In this document: positions 25,360 through 33,544 of the stretch, piece after piece
Numbering within the stretch: position 1 is the first letter of the stretch
How the letters are laid out: the number at the start of each line of letters is the position of its first letter
NCBI RefSeq assembly: GCF_011927835.1
Contig: NZ_JAATJH010000003.1
Span: 62,001-126,000, forward strand
Origin: Neolewinella antarctica
GTDB lineage: Bacteria > Bacteroidota > Bacteroidia > Chitinophagales > Saprospiraceae
Length of the DNA: 64,000 nucleotides
Direction: 5' to 3'
Program-made: the position numbers and the translations under genes
The notes under the pieces: model-generated
The model's database searches: none
Told to the model about the DNA's origin: nothing
The model's input: the letters and a program-made list of their open reading frames with translations, nothing else

Positions 25360-27501
25360 TTAGTTATTCCGATTCTTCTTCGCTGCTTTTTCGGCGGCTT
25401 TAGCGGCTTCTTCCGCTTCCTTTTCGGCGGCGCGGGCTGCTTCCTTCACGTCATCGGCTGCTTCTTTGTCCATTCGTTTCCGCTCTTTGTCCGTCATGTC
25501 GAGCTTGCTGTCCATCTGGCGGGTTACGTCGGAGCGCATGTCGCGAATCTCCTTCAAGATTTCATCGGTGCTTTGCTTCATCTCCTTACGGATGCTCGCT
25601 TTGTCGTCTTCGCGCGCCCTGGCGGATTCTTTCCGAAGCTCATCGATGGAAGACCGCAAGTTGGCGATATCCCGTTCCATTTGCCGGACCGACGTGCTGT
25701 CCGTTCCCGTACCGTTTGCACGGAACTGGAAGTTCTGGCCCGACATCCCCGGTGGTGGGGGCAGCATCTGCATGCCGTCGTTGATGCCTTCGAAAATCTC
25801 TTCGATCAGGCCTTCTAGCTCGGCTGGTGTCAGGCTAATACGGCCATTTCCACCGTTGTTGACGTTAAAGTTTTGGCGGCTTTGCACGGTTGCGGGTGCG
25901 GCGTTTATTCGACGGGAAGCAGCGAGGTTTTCCGAATCGGCCCGGACGCGCAGGCTCATGCTGTCCGATTGTGCTTGCTCAATTGTCTTCACGTAATCTT
26001 CCGAGCGGTCACCGAGTTCGTCGATGACTTCCTCCGTTTCCTCGAGTTCGCTTTCTAACGAAGCGATGAGGGCGGTATCGCGGTTGATGCGTGCTTGGTC
26101 AAGATCGTCGTTGAGCTCCATCAAGCGTACTTCGTAATCAGCTTTTAACTGGTTGGTCGCCTCGGCGTTCTTACGCGCTTGCTCGGCCATGGCGGCTTGC
26201 ATCTTGATCTGATCTTCCGTTTGCTGTGCTTTCAGGCGAGCTTCGGCGGTGGACGCGAAGACTGCATCCGGACGCTTCGCGCGCTTACCGAAGGCAAGGT
26301 TTACGCCAGCGCTCCACTGATTGGATACCCGAATTTGGTCCGTACCGTTAATGTCTTCCACGTCACTAGCGGAAGTTAATAGTGCACGGTAGGTGCCCGT
26401 CAGACGGAAGTTGGGGGTAATGTTGAGAGAGATTCCACCACCACCGGTAGCAAAAGCTTGGCTCGGGGCCAAACCGAATTCACCGTTGCGATCCAAGTAA
26501 TCGTCCTGAACGTCGATGTAACCACCACCAACGGTCAGGAAGGGGGAAAGGCCGGTCGTAACGCTCGTGAGGCGGAAGCGAAAATCGGCTCCGTACATGG
26601 ACAAGTCATCAAAGTCGAGATTGATTTCGTCATCTTCCATGGAACGGTAGTAGAATAGACGGGCACCGACGAGGGGGCCGAAGTCTAAACCAAGGCTAGC
26701 ACCGCCCAGGTAAGTGTCCTGGTAAGGCATGGCGTCATCCCAGTTGATCCGGCTCAGCGTCGGCTCTACTAAGAGGCTGACGTTGCGAAAACCACTGTTG
26801 AAGGTTTCCGCGTAAGCGCGGTCGACGTCGGAAAGTGTTCCGGGGCGACGACCACCGAGGTAAAATTGTAAACCGGCACCCAGGGACCAGTTGTACAGGC
26901 GGTCGCTGGTGAAATCGGTCGGGTCCAGATTGATGCGATCGCGATCGTCCGCCGAGACCAAATTCTGGATGGCGTTCTGATTAAAAGAGGTGTTGCGCGC
27001 TTCAACGTTCAGGGTAAGCCGGTCGAAGATGCTGAGGGTCACACCCAGGCCAGCGGCAGCGTAGATAGTTTCGCTCTGTAGGTTGGGGCTATCACCACCG
27101 TCCAGCTCAAATTCCTGAATGCCGGCACCCAGCGTGAGGTAGGGAAGAAAACGACCCTGGGAAAGATTCAGCTTAACCTCACCGCCGTAGCGGGTGATGT
27201 CGACATCGTTTTCACCCAGGTCATCAAACGCATCCGTACCAAAATCGAAATCTCCAAAGTTAGTACTCGAAGAAAGCGACTGCATATAAAGACCCCGCAA
27301 TTCGACATTTTCACCGAAGCCAAGGCCCAAGCGGCCGCCGTACATGAAAGCGTCGTCGAGCCCGGATTGATTGTCGAACCAGTTGTAGTTCGCCGTCGGT
27401 TGGAGTGTATAAGAGAGCCCACTAACTTGGGCACTTACGCCCGCTGAAGTAGCGAAAGCCACCAGCATTAAGAGCGTTTTAGGTAAAATATTTATTTTCA
27501 T
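25360..27501 (-). CDS. Outer-membrane protein with two beta-barrel segments and a C-terminal coiled coil
   Basis: 713 residues, signal peptide to AGVSAQ (25). Residues about 30-215 and 235-405 each look like an OmpA-type small barrel: alternating hydrophobic strands, ending NWSLGAGLQFYLGG and NQWSAGVNLAFGKR. The remainder is almost entirely charged helix (about 410-490 and 590-713) with a Pro-rich break PPPPGM near 570 and an Ala/Lys-rich end. Two barrels in one chain plus 300 residues of coiled coil is an unusual arrangement; it may anchor the outer membrane to cell wall or partner OmpA protein encoded just upstream. Function unknown. Confidence 0.75.
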   Translation of the reverse strand: MKINILPKTLLMLVAFATSAGVSAQVSGLSYTLQPTANYNWFDNQSGLDDAFMYGGRLGLGFGENVELRGLYMQSLSSSTNFGDFDFGTDAFDDLGENDVDITRYGGEVKLNLSQGRFLPYLTLGAGIQEFELDGGDSPNLQSETIYAAAGLGVTLSIFDRLTLNVEARNTSFNQNAIQNLVSADDRDRINLDPTDFTSDRLYNWSLGAGLQFYLGGRRPGTLSDVDRAYAETFNSGFRNVSLLVEPTLSRINWDDAMPYQDTYLGGASLGLDFGPLVGARLFYYRSMEDDEINLDFDDLSMYGADFRFRLTSVTTGLSPFLTVGGGYIDVQDDYLDRNGEFGLAPSQAFATGGGGISLNITPNFRLTGTYRALLTSASDVEDINGTDQIRVSNQWSAGVNLAFGKRAKRPDAVFASTAEARLKAQQTEDQIKMQAAMAEQARKNAEATNQLKADYEVRLMELNDDLDQARINRDTALIASLESELEETEEVIDELGDRSEDYVKTIEQAQSDSMSLRVRADSENLAASRRINAAPATVQSRQNFNVNNGGNGRISLTPAELEGLIEEIFEGINDGMQMLPPPPGMSGQNFQFRANGTGTDSTSVRQMERDIANLRSSIDELRKESARAREDDKASIRKEMKQSTDEILKEIRDMRSDVTRQMDSKLDMTDKERKRMDKEAADDVKEAARAAEKEAEEAAKAAEKAAKKNRNN

Positions 27502-27556
27502 AATGTGGTGATTCAGATCGTAGAAGTAAATTCTAATATTATTGTTAGTTGATTAT

Positions 27557-28777
27557 TTATTGTGGAATCGCCTGGATCTCGACCCGACGGCCCCCTGCGG
27601 GTGTGGCGGCCTGGAAATCAATCCCCCCACCGATCATCCGGATGCGATCCGCGGAAATACCCATTTCCGCAAGACCTTGCTTGACGGCTTCCGCCCGGCG
27701 GGCGGACAACTCCTGGTTGTAAGCCGCATTGCCACTCTTGCTGGCGTAACCCGTCAGACGGACGTTGTAACTGCCCTTGCTGCGCATTTCCTCCAGCATG
27801 CTGAACAGAATGTTGCGGTGGGTGGCGTTAAGGGTGGCGGAGTTGTTGTCAAAAAAAATGGTGGGGAAGCCAATGGGCTCCTGGGCGGCGAGTTGTACGG
27901 TTTCGGTACGCACGACTTCCTCCTTTACCGTGTCGCGGATGTATTCCGGCTCCGACTGTAGGAGAACTTCCTGAATTTTCACCACGGTGTCCGTTCTGGC
28001 GAGTGAATTACGATCCACAAAAACTGTATCGCGGATGATAGCCGGGCTCTGTGAACGGTCCTGATTGCCGAGCTGAATAACGGGTTGTAGGCCGAGGCCG
28101 ATTCTGCGGTCCCGGTCGTTGTCATAGCGGCGGCGGTCGTCCCGTAGGACGTCGTTCATCCGGTCTTCCGCACGTTGGCGGCGGTTTTCCTCCTGCTCGA
28201 CCTGGCTGCGCAATCTGGCCATTTCTTCGTTCATGTCGCTCACTTCATCCGTAAGGCGGCGTAAATCGTCACGCGTGAGGCGATTGGGATCTTCGTTGCC
28301 GAGGATGCGTTGGATGGCGGTATCGCGGGGTGCGGGGGCGGCGGACTTTGCTACGGCGTTGAATTGTCCGTTATCGCGGATTTCCAGAAGGAGTTGCTCC
28401 TGACGGTCGAGGCGGCGGCGTAGTTCTTCCAATTCCGCGGCATTGTCGTAGGGGGATGCGGAATTGTCCCTCCGGTCCGATCTATTGATCTCGCTGCGGT
28501 ATTCCGTCTCGCTGCGGTAATGTGTCTCCTGGGTGTTTGACCTGGCACCCGCGTCCACGCCAGTTTGTTGCTGCGCGTAATATGCTTGCCACTGTGCCTG
28601 CCGCTGTTGGTACAGGGCCATACGTTGAGCGCGGAGTTGGGCCATCTTGCGGGCGAGTGACGTTAGCTCTTCGGTGGACATAACTATCTCCTCTCCGCGC
28701 GCGAGGTCCTGCTGGGCGCTGATCGGTCCAATGCAGAAGAGTAATAAAAGGGCGAGTACGGTAATTCTTGGTTTCAT
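27557..28777 (-). CDS. OmpA-family protein with N-terminal coiled coil
   Basis: 406 residues from ATG at 28777, signal peptide to PISAQ (22). Residues about 30-220 are Gln/Arg/Glu-rich coiled coil without a barrel. The C-terminal 110 residues are an OmpA peptidoglycan-binding domain: PTIFFDNNSATLNATHRNIL, NVRLTGYASKSGNAAYNQELSARRAEAVKQ (read as NVRLTGYASKSG and AAYNQELSARRAEAVKQ) and GGRRVEIQ. It lies 55 nt upstream of the tandem-barrel gene, same strand, so they are likely cotranscribed and may work together, with this protein binding peptidoglycan. A variant of the dispersed 17-mer occurs at 28544-28560. Confidence 0.85.
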   Translation of the reverse strand: MKPRITVLALLLLFCIGPISAQQDLARGEEIVMSTEELTSLARKMAQLRAQRMALYQQRQAQWQAYYAQQQTGVDAGARSNTQETHYRSETEYRSEINRSDRRDNSASPYDNAAELEELRRRLDRQEQLLLEIRDNGQFNAVAKSAAPAPRDTAIQRILGNEDPNRLTRDDLRRLTDEVSDMNEEMARLRSQVEQEENRRQRAEDRMNDVLRDDRRRYDNDRDRRIGLGLQPVIQLGNQDRSQSPAIIRDTVFVDRNSLARTDTVVKIQEVLLQSEPEYIRDTVKEEVVRTETVQLAAQEPIGFPTIFFDNNSATLNATHRNILFSMLEEMRSKGSYNVRLTGYASKSGNAAYNQELSARRAEAVKQGLAEMGISADRIRMIGGGIDFQAATPAGGRRVEIQAIPQ

Positions 28778-28887
28778 AAAGTAGCGGTAATCGTGCGTGT
28801 AGGGAAGGGCGGTGAGACGCTTGGCCGGCAATAAAACCCAGAATCGAGCGCATTTGTTGGGTTTTTTTCCGTGCTAATTATAGGACA

Positions 28888-29364
28888 CTACAATAAATTG
28901 CTGGCAAAGCCGAAGGGCAGTAGGTCCTTGGCGGAGTGAAATACGTAAATAGGGCCTGCCTCCCCCCGTAGGATAATTCGCAGGTCCACCCCGAAACGGG
29001 TCTCGTGCTCGGTCAATTGCTGGCGGCAGGAGCCGCACGGGCTGGCGGGTGAGTCGACCGTCTGGCTGGGGCTCTTTACCGTGATGGCCATCGTCGTTAC
29101 GGGCACGCCCGGTTGTAAGTTGGCCGCGGCGGCGAGCGCGGCGGGTTCGGCGCAGAGGCACATCGGGTAGGCTGCGTTTTCGGTGTTCCACCCCCGGGCG
29201 ATCGCCCCGCCCCGCAACCGCGCCGCCGCACCCACGCGGAAGTTGGAGTAAGGCGAGTAACTGTTTTCGAGGGCCGCCCGCGCCGCGGCGAGCAGTTCCC
29301 GGTCCGCCGCCCCGAGGGCTTCCGGTCCTTCGAAGACATCGTACGTTATCGTTAGCGTAGCCAT
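28888..29364 (-). CDS. cdd: Cytidine deaminase
   Basis: 158 residues from ATG at 29364. Zinc-site motifs of the cytidine deaminase family are present: TENAAYPMCLCAEPAAL (the C-A-E with proton-shuttle Glu, about 70) and PCGSCRQQLTE (about 110). YSPYSNFRVGAA near residue 38 is the usual substrate-side segment. It deaminates cytidine and deoxycytidine to uridine forms for pyrimidine salvage. Longer upstream frame (to 29529) is not family-like. Divergent from the ECF sigma operon. Confidence 0.92.
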   Translation of the reverse strand: MATLTITYDVFEGPEALGAADRELLAAARAALENSYSPYSNFRVGAAARLRGGAIARGWNTENAAYPMCLCAEPAALAAAANLQPGVPVTTMAITVKSPSQTVDSPASPCGSCRQQLTEHETRFGVDLRIILRGEAGPIYVFHSAKDLLPFGFASNLL

Positions 29365-29540
29365 AGTTGCGAATGCGTTAAATACGTGATGAGGTTTACG
29401 ACCGTGAGCCGAACACACCCTTCTTTCAGGTGCGCATCGTTCCTTTAAGATAGCGTGACGGTGGGGCGTAGTTCGAAAGTCACGGTCCGCCACCCAACCC
29501 TTTGGGTTGTTTTGTACTCCTTCGTCCACACGTCCTAGCC

Positions 29541-30110
29541 ATGAACCTGAAGTTTGACCCGCCGCTAATCACTTCCCCAACGCCCCCGGCCCGCATGACC
29601 GAAAAAGAACTCGTGGCCGCCTGCCGCCGCCAGGACCGCCGGGCGCAGAAGGAACTTTACGACCGCTACTCGCGCGCCATGTACACGGCGTGTTACCGGA
29701 TCTGCGGTGACTTTGAGACGGCGAATGATGCGCTGCAGGAAGGGTTTTTGAAGGTATTTCAGAAGCTGCATACCTTTCGGGGGGACGCTACGGTGGGCGC
29801 CTGGATGAAGGTCGTCATCGTCCGCACGGCCCTCAACAAGCTACGGGCGCGCAAACCGACGGTGGACCTGCCGCTCAACCACGCCGACCAGGAACTAGAT
29901 TGGGGGACGACCGCGCTGGATACCGAGTACTTAGAAAAAGCGATTGCCGCACTGCCGGATGGCTACCGGGCGGTTTTTGTGCTCATCGAAGTAGAAGGGT
30001 ACAAGCACCAGGAGGTCGCCGACATGCTCAACGTCACGGTGGGGACGAGCAAGAGCCAGCTCTTTTACGCCAAGAAAAAACTGCGCGAGGCCCTGCGCCA
30101 CTACGTATGA
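29541..30110 (+). CDS. ECF-type RNA polymerase sigma-70 factor
   Basis: 189 residues from ATG at 29541; ATG at 29595 (MTEKELVAACRRQD) is an equally plausible start, giving 171. Region 2 contains YDRYSRAMYTACYRICGD and ANDALQEGFLKVFQKL; region 4 has ALPDGYRAVFVLIEVEGYKHQEVA (read as ALPDGYRAVFVLIEVEGY, KHQEVA) and VGTSKSQLFYAKKKLRE, the helix-turn-helix. This form is common in Bacteroidota. Its stop overlaps the start of the next gene (ATGA), a typical sigma/anti-sigma arrangement. Confidence 0.9.
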   Translation: MNLKFDPPLITSPTPPARMTEKELVAACRRQDRRAQKELYDRYSRAMYTACYRICGDFETANDALQEGFLKVFQKLHTFRGDATVGAWMKVVIVRTALNKLRARKPTVDLPLNHADQELDWGTTALDTEYLEKAIAALPDGYRAVFVLIEVEGYKHQEVADMLNVTVGTSKSQLFYAKKKLREALRHYV

Positions 30111-30715
30111 AGGAGAAGAACAAAAATACTTTGCGGGAGGCCATTTCGCGCTTGCCCGCTCACGATCCATCTTCCGCCACTTGGGAAGCGATCGAGCACG
30201 ATCTCAAGCCTTCGTTGGCGGAGCGGCTGCCCTCCTACCAACCGCCGGTTTCGGTGTGGAATGGTTTGTCGGAGCAGTTAGAAACGGAGGCGCGGTCGCG
30301 GGTGCCGGGCGGATTGGGAAAGGAGCAGAGTACCCGTACTCGCCGGCTTCCTTACCGTTGGCTCGCCGTTGCCGCCTCGGTGCTAGTACTGCTTTTTGCC
30401 GGTTACGGAATAAGTAGTCGCGACGAAGGCCCAAAGGTTACCTACGCCCGGACGCAGGAAGTTATTCCGGCAACGACGCTACCCGACTGGGACGAAGAAG
30501 AAGGCAGTTTCGACCGCATCCTCGCCCAACTGGAAACGATCAATGAGCCGGGGCTCAACACAATGCGAATAGAACTCGAAGAATTGACGGCGGCCAAGGA
30601 AGACGTAAAAGCCATGCTGCTGGCTTACGGAGATGACCCCACCGTCGTCCGCCAACTGGTAAAGATCGAGCGGGAACGGAGTGACGTTTACCGTAGAATT
30701 ATCGTGTTGTTGTAA
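30107..30715 (+). CDS. Probable anti-sigma factor, single-pass membrane protein
   Basis: 202 residues, starting within the sigma stop codon. The cytoplasmic part (about 1-80) has two copies of a W-centred motif (SATWEAIEHDL and VSVWNGLSEQL), also seen in the partner of the second ECF sigma at 43228. One helix at about 85-103 (WLAVAASVLVLLFAGYGI) is followed by a soluble periplasmic helical region. The order after an ECF sigma and the TM topology support an anti-sigma role; no classical zinc (ZAS) motif is present. An exact dispersed 17-mer at 30290-30306 encodes A-R-S-R-V-P. Confidence 0.7.
   Translation: MKEKNKNTLREAISRLPAHDPSSATWEAIEHDLKPSLAERLPSYQPPVSVWNGLSEQLETEARSRVPGGLGKEQSTRTRRLPYRWLAVAASVLVLLFAGYGISSRDEGPKVTYARTQEVIPATTLPDWDEEEGSFDRILAQLETINEPGLNTMRIELEELTAAKEDVKAMLLAYGDDPTVVRQLVKIERERSDVYRRIIVLL
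30290..30306 (+). repeat. Dispersed 17-mer, exact, inside the anti-sigma gene
   Basis: GCGCGGTCGCGGGTGCC, read here in the frame GCG-CGG-TCG, different from the frame used at 37533. Confidence 0.9.
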
Positions 30716-30717
30716 GT

Positions 30718-30810
<93 letters not shown>

Positions 30811-30846
30811 AAAACGCCATAAACCACCAAGAATACCAAGCTCCCC

Positions 30847-31776
30847 ATGCGCGTACTCACCTTAACAACCCTGCTCCTCTTCCTACTACCCGGCACCAGC
30901 GTCCGCGCCCAAACCATCGACGCCTACCGGGAAGTGGTCAGTAAGACAATCGAGGATACCTACAAATACACGCCCGGGCGCGAACTGGCCGTGGAGGGGG
31001 AAAAGGCCGAGATTTTCGTCGAAACTTGGGACAAACAACTCATCGAAGTCAAAGTCGTGATGACGGCTCGCCACGCCAATCTGGAAAGAGCCGAGCAAGA
31101 TCTCGCTAACCTGGAATACATCGCCGAAACCGGTGGGCAGAAGATTTTTCTCAAGAACCAACTCATCGATAAAAGCTACCGAGCAGCATCGGAACTGACT
31201 ATCCACTATTACATCACGCTGCCGGAGGAATGCCCCGTGTACCTCAAAAGCCACTTTGGCGGCGCGACGATCTCCAACCTCAAAAATCAACTTCGCATCG
31301 TTGGGGAATACTCGGCCATTAACATCGACAACGTCCAGGGGCTGCTCGACATCCGGACGCGCTTTGGGGATATTTCCGGCGAACGGATCGATGGCAACGT
31401 CGTCATCAACTCCCGCCGGTCCGACATCCGGCTAGTCGATATCGGCGGCACTTTTACGATCAACGCGCAGTACGGCGTGCTCAAACTCAGCCCTAATCTG
31501 GCGATGCGCGACTTGCGGATTACCGCCGACAAATCGGACGTCTACATCTACGAGCCACTCGGCGTGGAGAGCCTCGCCTACGAATTCAACCTGAGCCACG
31601 GCCAGGCCAAGCTGCCCGAAGGCCGTCAGTTGCTGGAACTGGAAAATAGTAGCGAAGTACGACGCGTAGCCCTGCGCCCGAAGACGGAGCGGAGCGGCAC
31701 GGTCACCGCTACGTTGACCTTTGGGGATTTGTACCTGGCCAAGCAAACGAAGGAACTGGAGCGCGTCCGCTTTTGA
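30847..31776 (+). CDS. Exported DUF4097-like beta-solenoid protein
   Basis: 309 residues. Signal peptide to SVRAQ (22). Residues about 110-300 consist of short repeating beta turns (VYLKSHFGGATISNL, LRIVGEYSAINIDNV, LLDIRTRFGDISGE, NVVINSRRSDIRLVDI) as in DUF4097 / putative adhesin beta-helix proteins. Third gene after the ECF sigma and its partner, so perhaps the regulated output, but the heptamer array lies between. Related short protein at 41691 shares the general theme. The start region includes a variant 17-mer (30892-30908). Confidence 0.65.
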   Translation: MRVLTLTTLLLFLLPGTSVRAQTIDAYREVVSKTIEDTYKYTPGRELAVEGEKAEIFVETWDKQLIEVKVVMTARHANLERAEQDLANLEYIAETGGQKIFLKNQLIDKSYRAASELTIHYYITLPEECPVYLKSHFGGATISNLKNQLRIVGEYSAINIDNVQGLLDIRTRFGDISGERIDGNVVINSRRSDIRLVDIGGTFTINAQYGVLKLSPNLAMRDLRITADKSDVYIYEPLGVESLAYEFNLSHGQAKLPEGRQLLELENSSEVRRVALRPKTERSGTVTATLTFGDLYLAKQTKELERVRF

Positions 31777-31936
31777 ACCCAACCACTTTTTAGCCGTGGA
31801 ATTTTTATAGGAGCGGCTATGCTTTGTTTGACGAAGGGAGGTGGCGAAGGAATTAAATATTAGGTGGCTAAAGGATTGACTTACAGCTACTTATTTTAGC
31901 GAAAATTCGCGAATTGGCGGAGTGAATTTGCCTCCC

Positions 31937-31944
31937 TACCTTCG
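31937..31944 (+). promoter_or_regulatory. -7-like box (TACCTTCG) six nt from the ATG
   Basis: One mismatch to TAnnTTTG, close to the ATG at 31951, as at several other genes here. Confidence 0.35.
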
Positions 31945-31950
31945 CCGTTA

Positions 31951-32445
31951 ATGACCCCGGCTGAACTCGTACAAGACAAACTTTTATCCCTCAAGGACCT
32001 CTCCATGCGCCGCTGCGGCTGGCGGGTTTACGACCAGCCGACGGTGTTTACCAACGGCGTTTTCGACCTGATTCACCCCGGGCATTTACAGTACCTGGAA
32101 GAAGCTGCCGGCCTGGGCATGCGGATGATCGTGGGGGTTAATTCCGACGCCAGCGTAAAGCGGCTCAAGGGCGACAGCCGCCCGGTCATGCCACTGGAAG
32201 CCCGAATGCGTTTGCTGGCCGGTCTGTTTTACGTAGACGGGGTTATCGCTTTCGACGAGGATACGCCGCTTGAGTTGATCAAGGTTTTGAATCCGGATAT
32301 TTTGGTCAAGGGCGGAGATTACACGGTCGATACGATCGTCGGGGCGGAGGAAGTGCAGGCCAGGGGTGGGGTGGTGCGGGTGCTTTCTTTTCGGGAAGGG
32401 GAGAGTACTTCGGGGGTTATTGGGCGGATTCGGGGTTTGGGTTGA
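31951..32445 (+). CDS. rfaE2: D-glycero-beta-D-manno-heptose 1-phosphate adenylyltransferase
   Basis: 164 residues. Nucleotidyltransferase fold with VFTNGVFDLIHPGHLQYLEEA, in which HPGH is the catalytic HxGH motif (about 45), GVNSDASVKRLKG, and ILVKGGDYTVDTIVGA, ending SFREGESTSGVI. This corresponds to the adenylyltransferase half of HldE, here encoded alone. It makes ADP-heptose precursor for LPS inner core. The kinase partner is not in this window. Confidence 0.9.
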   Translation: MTPAELVQDKLLSLKDLSMRRCGWRVYDQPTVFTNGVFDLIHPGHLQYLEEAAGLGMRMIVGVNSDASVKRLKGDSRPVMPLEARMRLLAGLFYVDGVIAFDEDTPLELIKVLNPDILVKGGDYTVDTIVGAEEVQARGGVVRVLSFREGESTSGVIGRIRGLG

Positions 32446-32760
32446 TGAGTACTTAACTGACTTTGCGCAGATTTCTCGCCACATAGCACGAAGTATTGCG
32501 AAGCAAAACACATAAACACACAACAGTGGTGTTCAGCTGCCCCGAATCACCATTTGCTTGTATTTTTGTGTTTATGTGGTCCAATCCGGTTACGTAAGGT
32601 TAGTTACTTTAGGTATCTGTTCGAGACGGGGCGGCAAGCCGATCACCCGACGACGGACCTGCGGTTGCGGGACGGGAAGGCGCGGTGTTACCCATTGGCA
32701 GGCAACTTGGATAATCTTTAAATCGTTACTTTTGTAATCTTATAATTAAAACGAATCCTG
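32446..32760. other. Spacer with an ACATAAACACA inverted repeat
   Basis: AACACATAAACACACAA (32507-32523) and TTTTTGTGTTTATGTGG (32563-32579) are near-perfect complements and may terminate rfaE2. The AGCACGAAG..GCGAAGCAAAA text recalls the repeat near 6650. The promoter of the antitoxin gene lies at the right end. No ORF. Confidence 0.55.
32707..32734 (+). promoter_or_regulatory. Promoter of the antitoxin gene (TTG ... TACTTTTG)
   Basis: TTG at 32707 and TACTTTTG at 32727-32734 are 17 nt apart, a good Bacteroidota -33/-7 pair, 26 nt before the ATG. Confidence 0.6.
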
Positions 32761-33036
32761 ATGAGTACCATCGATATGCGCAGTGAGGTGTCCGATTGGC
32801 TGAAGGACCTGGACAATGAGTTTTTGGCGGCGGTTCATACCATCATCGGCAACTACGTAGCTAAGCAGCGGCGAAGCGATCCAATCATGGGTTTTGACCT
32901 GCAGGGCAACCCTAAATACGCCGAAGCTACTATGAATGAGTACGAACAACGCGTCGAGCGGACAAAGCAGGGCGAATACGTAACCATCAAAGCACTTAAG
33001 GAAGAAGCGAAGTCGTGGCTATCACTTACCGAGTAA
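32761..33036 (+). CDS. Type II antitoxin of an addiction module
   Basis: 91 residues, acidic and helical (MSTIDMRSEVSDWLKDLDNE ... YEQRVERTKQGEYVTIKALK). It resembles antitoxins that accompany RelE/ParE toxins in Bacteroidota; the C-terminal part would wrap the toxin. It overlaps the next reading frame, which encodes a RelE/ParE toxin with a frameshift, so it may be an orphan antitoxin. No full DNA-binding motif is obvious. Confidence 0.65.
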   Translation: MSTIDMRSEVSDWLKDLDNEFLAAVHTIIGNYVAKQRRSDPIMGFDLQGNPKYAEATMNEYEQRVERTKQGEYVTIKALKEEAKSWLSLTE

Positions 33037-33340
33037 TCGTCACGCCCGAGGCGCGGGATCAGATCCACGAAATCGTTGATTACTGGGCGAGCATCAATCA
33101 TACGAGAAAGCGACACGTACATTAACGGCGATCCTAGAAGCGATCGACAGCCTGAGTGAGATGCCTACCCGTCATCCTCCGGTACCGTTGGTAAGTAGCC
33201 GGGGAACGATGTACCGACGCATCATGAGCAAACCTTACCGTATAGTTTTTACGATCGATGAGCAGTCAGTTACGGTAACCGTAGTCGACATCGATCACGA
33301 CCGACGCAATCCGCAGATCATCATCGATAAGCTTAGTTAA
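33015..33340 (+). pseudogene. RelE/ParE-family toxin, frameshifted
   Basis: GTG at 33015 overlaps the antitoxin end. Frame 1 reads VAITYRVIVTPEARDQIHEI then VDYWASINHT, typical ParE N-terminus, then hits TAA at about 33123-33125. The rest continues in another frame from near 33105: EKATRTLTAILEAIDSL, MPTRHPPVPLV, MYRRIMSKPYRIVFTID and VTVVDIDHDRRNPQ, ending TAA at 33340. Together the length (326 nt) is one base short of a whole number of codons. One lost base near 33104 restores a normal toxin of about 108 residues, so either real inactivation or a sequence error. Confidence 0.8.
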
Positions 33341-33352
33341 AGCTGCGCACGT

Positions 33353-33360
33353 GTATCTTT
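33353..33360 (+). promoter_or_regulatory. -7 box (TATCTTTG) before the Rhs island junction
   Basis: TATCTTTG fits the consensus and precedes an ATG at 33390, which opens only a 29-codon frame across the nif3 fragment. It may be the leftover promoter of a lost gene. Confidence 0.35.
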
Positions 33361-33429
33361 GATCTAAAGAATAAATTGAATAATTAAGCATGAGGTATCG
33401 TCACACAGCAAAATACTCGACCACCTCAG

Positions 33430-33510
33430 AAGTTCAACGGGAGCAACTACGTCGAACGCTCCGTCATCAAGGCTACTAAGAAAGACGTGGCGATATTTTC
33501 CGCCTACACC
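33430..33510 (+). pseudogene. Fragment of a second nif3-like gene
   Basis: Reads KFNGSNYVERSVIKATKKDV-AIFSAYT, aligning without gaps to FNGSNYVERTVIKAIKED-IAIYAIHT of the intact nif3 (35761-35838). By hand 59 of 78 nucleotides and 18 of 26 residues match. No further nif3 sequence is seen on either side; on the right it abuts Rhs coding sequence at about 33511. Confidence 0.75.
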
Positions 33511-33544
33511 CTGGAAACAACAATACCTCTACGGCTCGGACCGT

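Noticed and set aside
33390-33479. 29-codon frame after the TATCTTTG box at 33353
   Set aside because: It runs out of frame through the nif3 fragment and has no support beyond the ATG.
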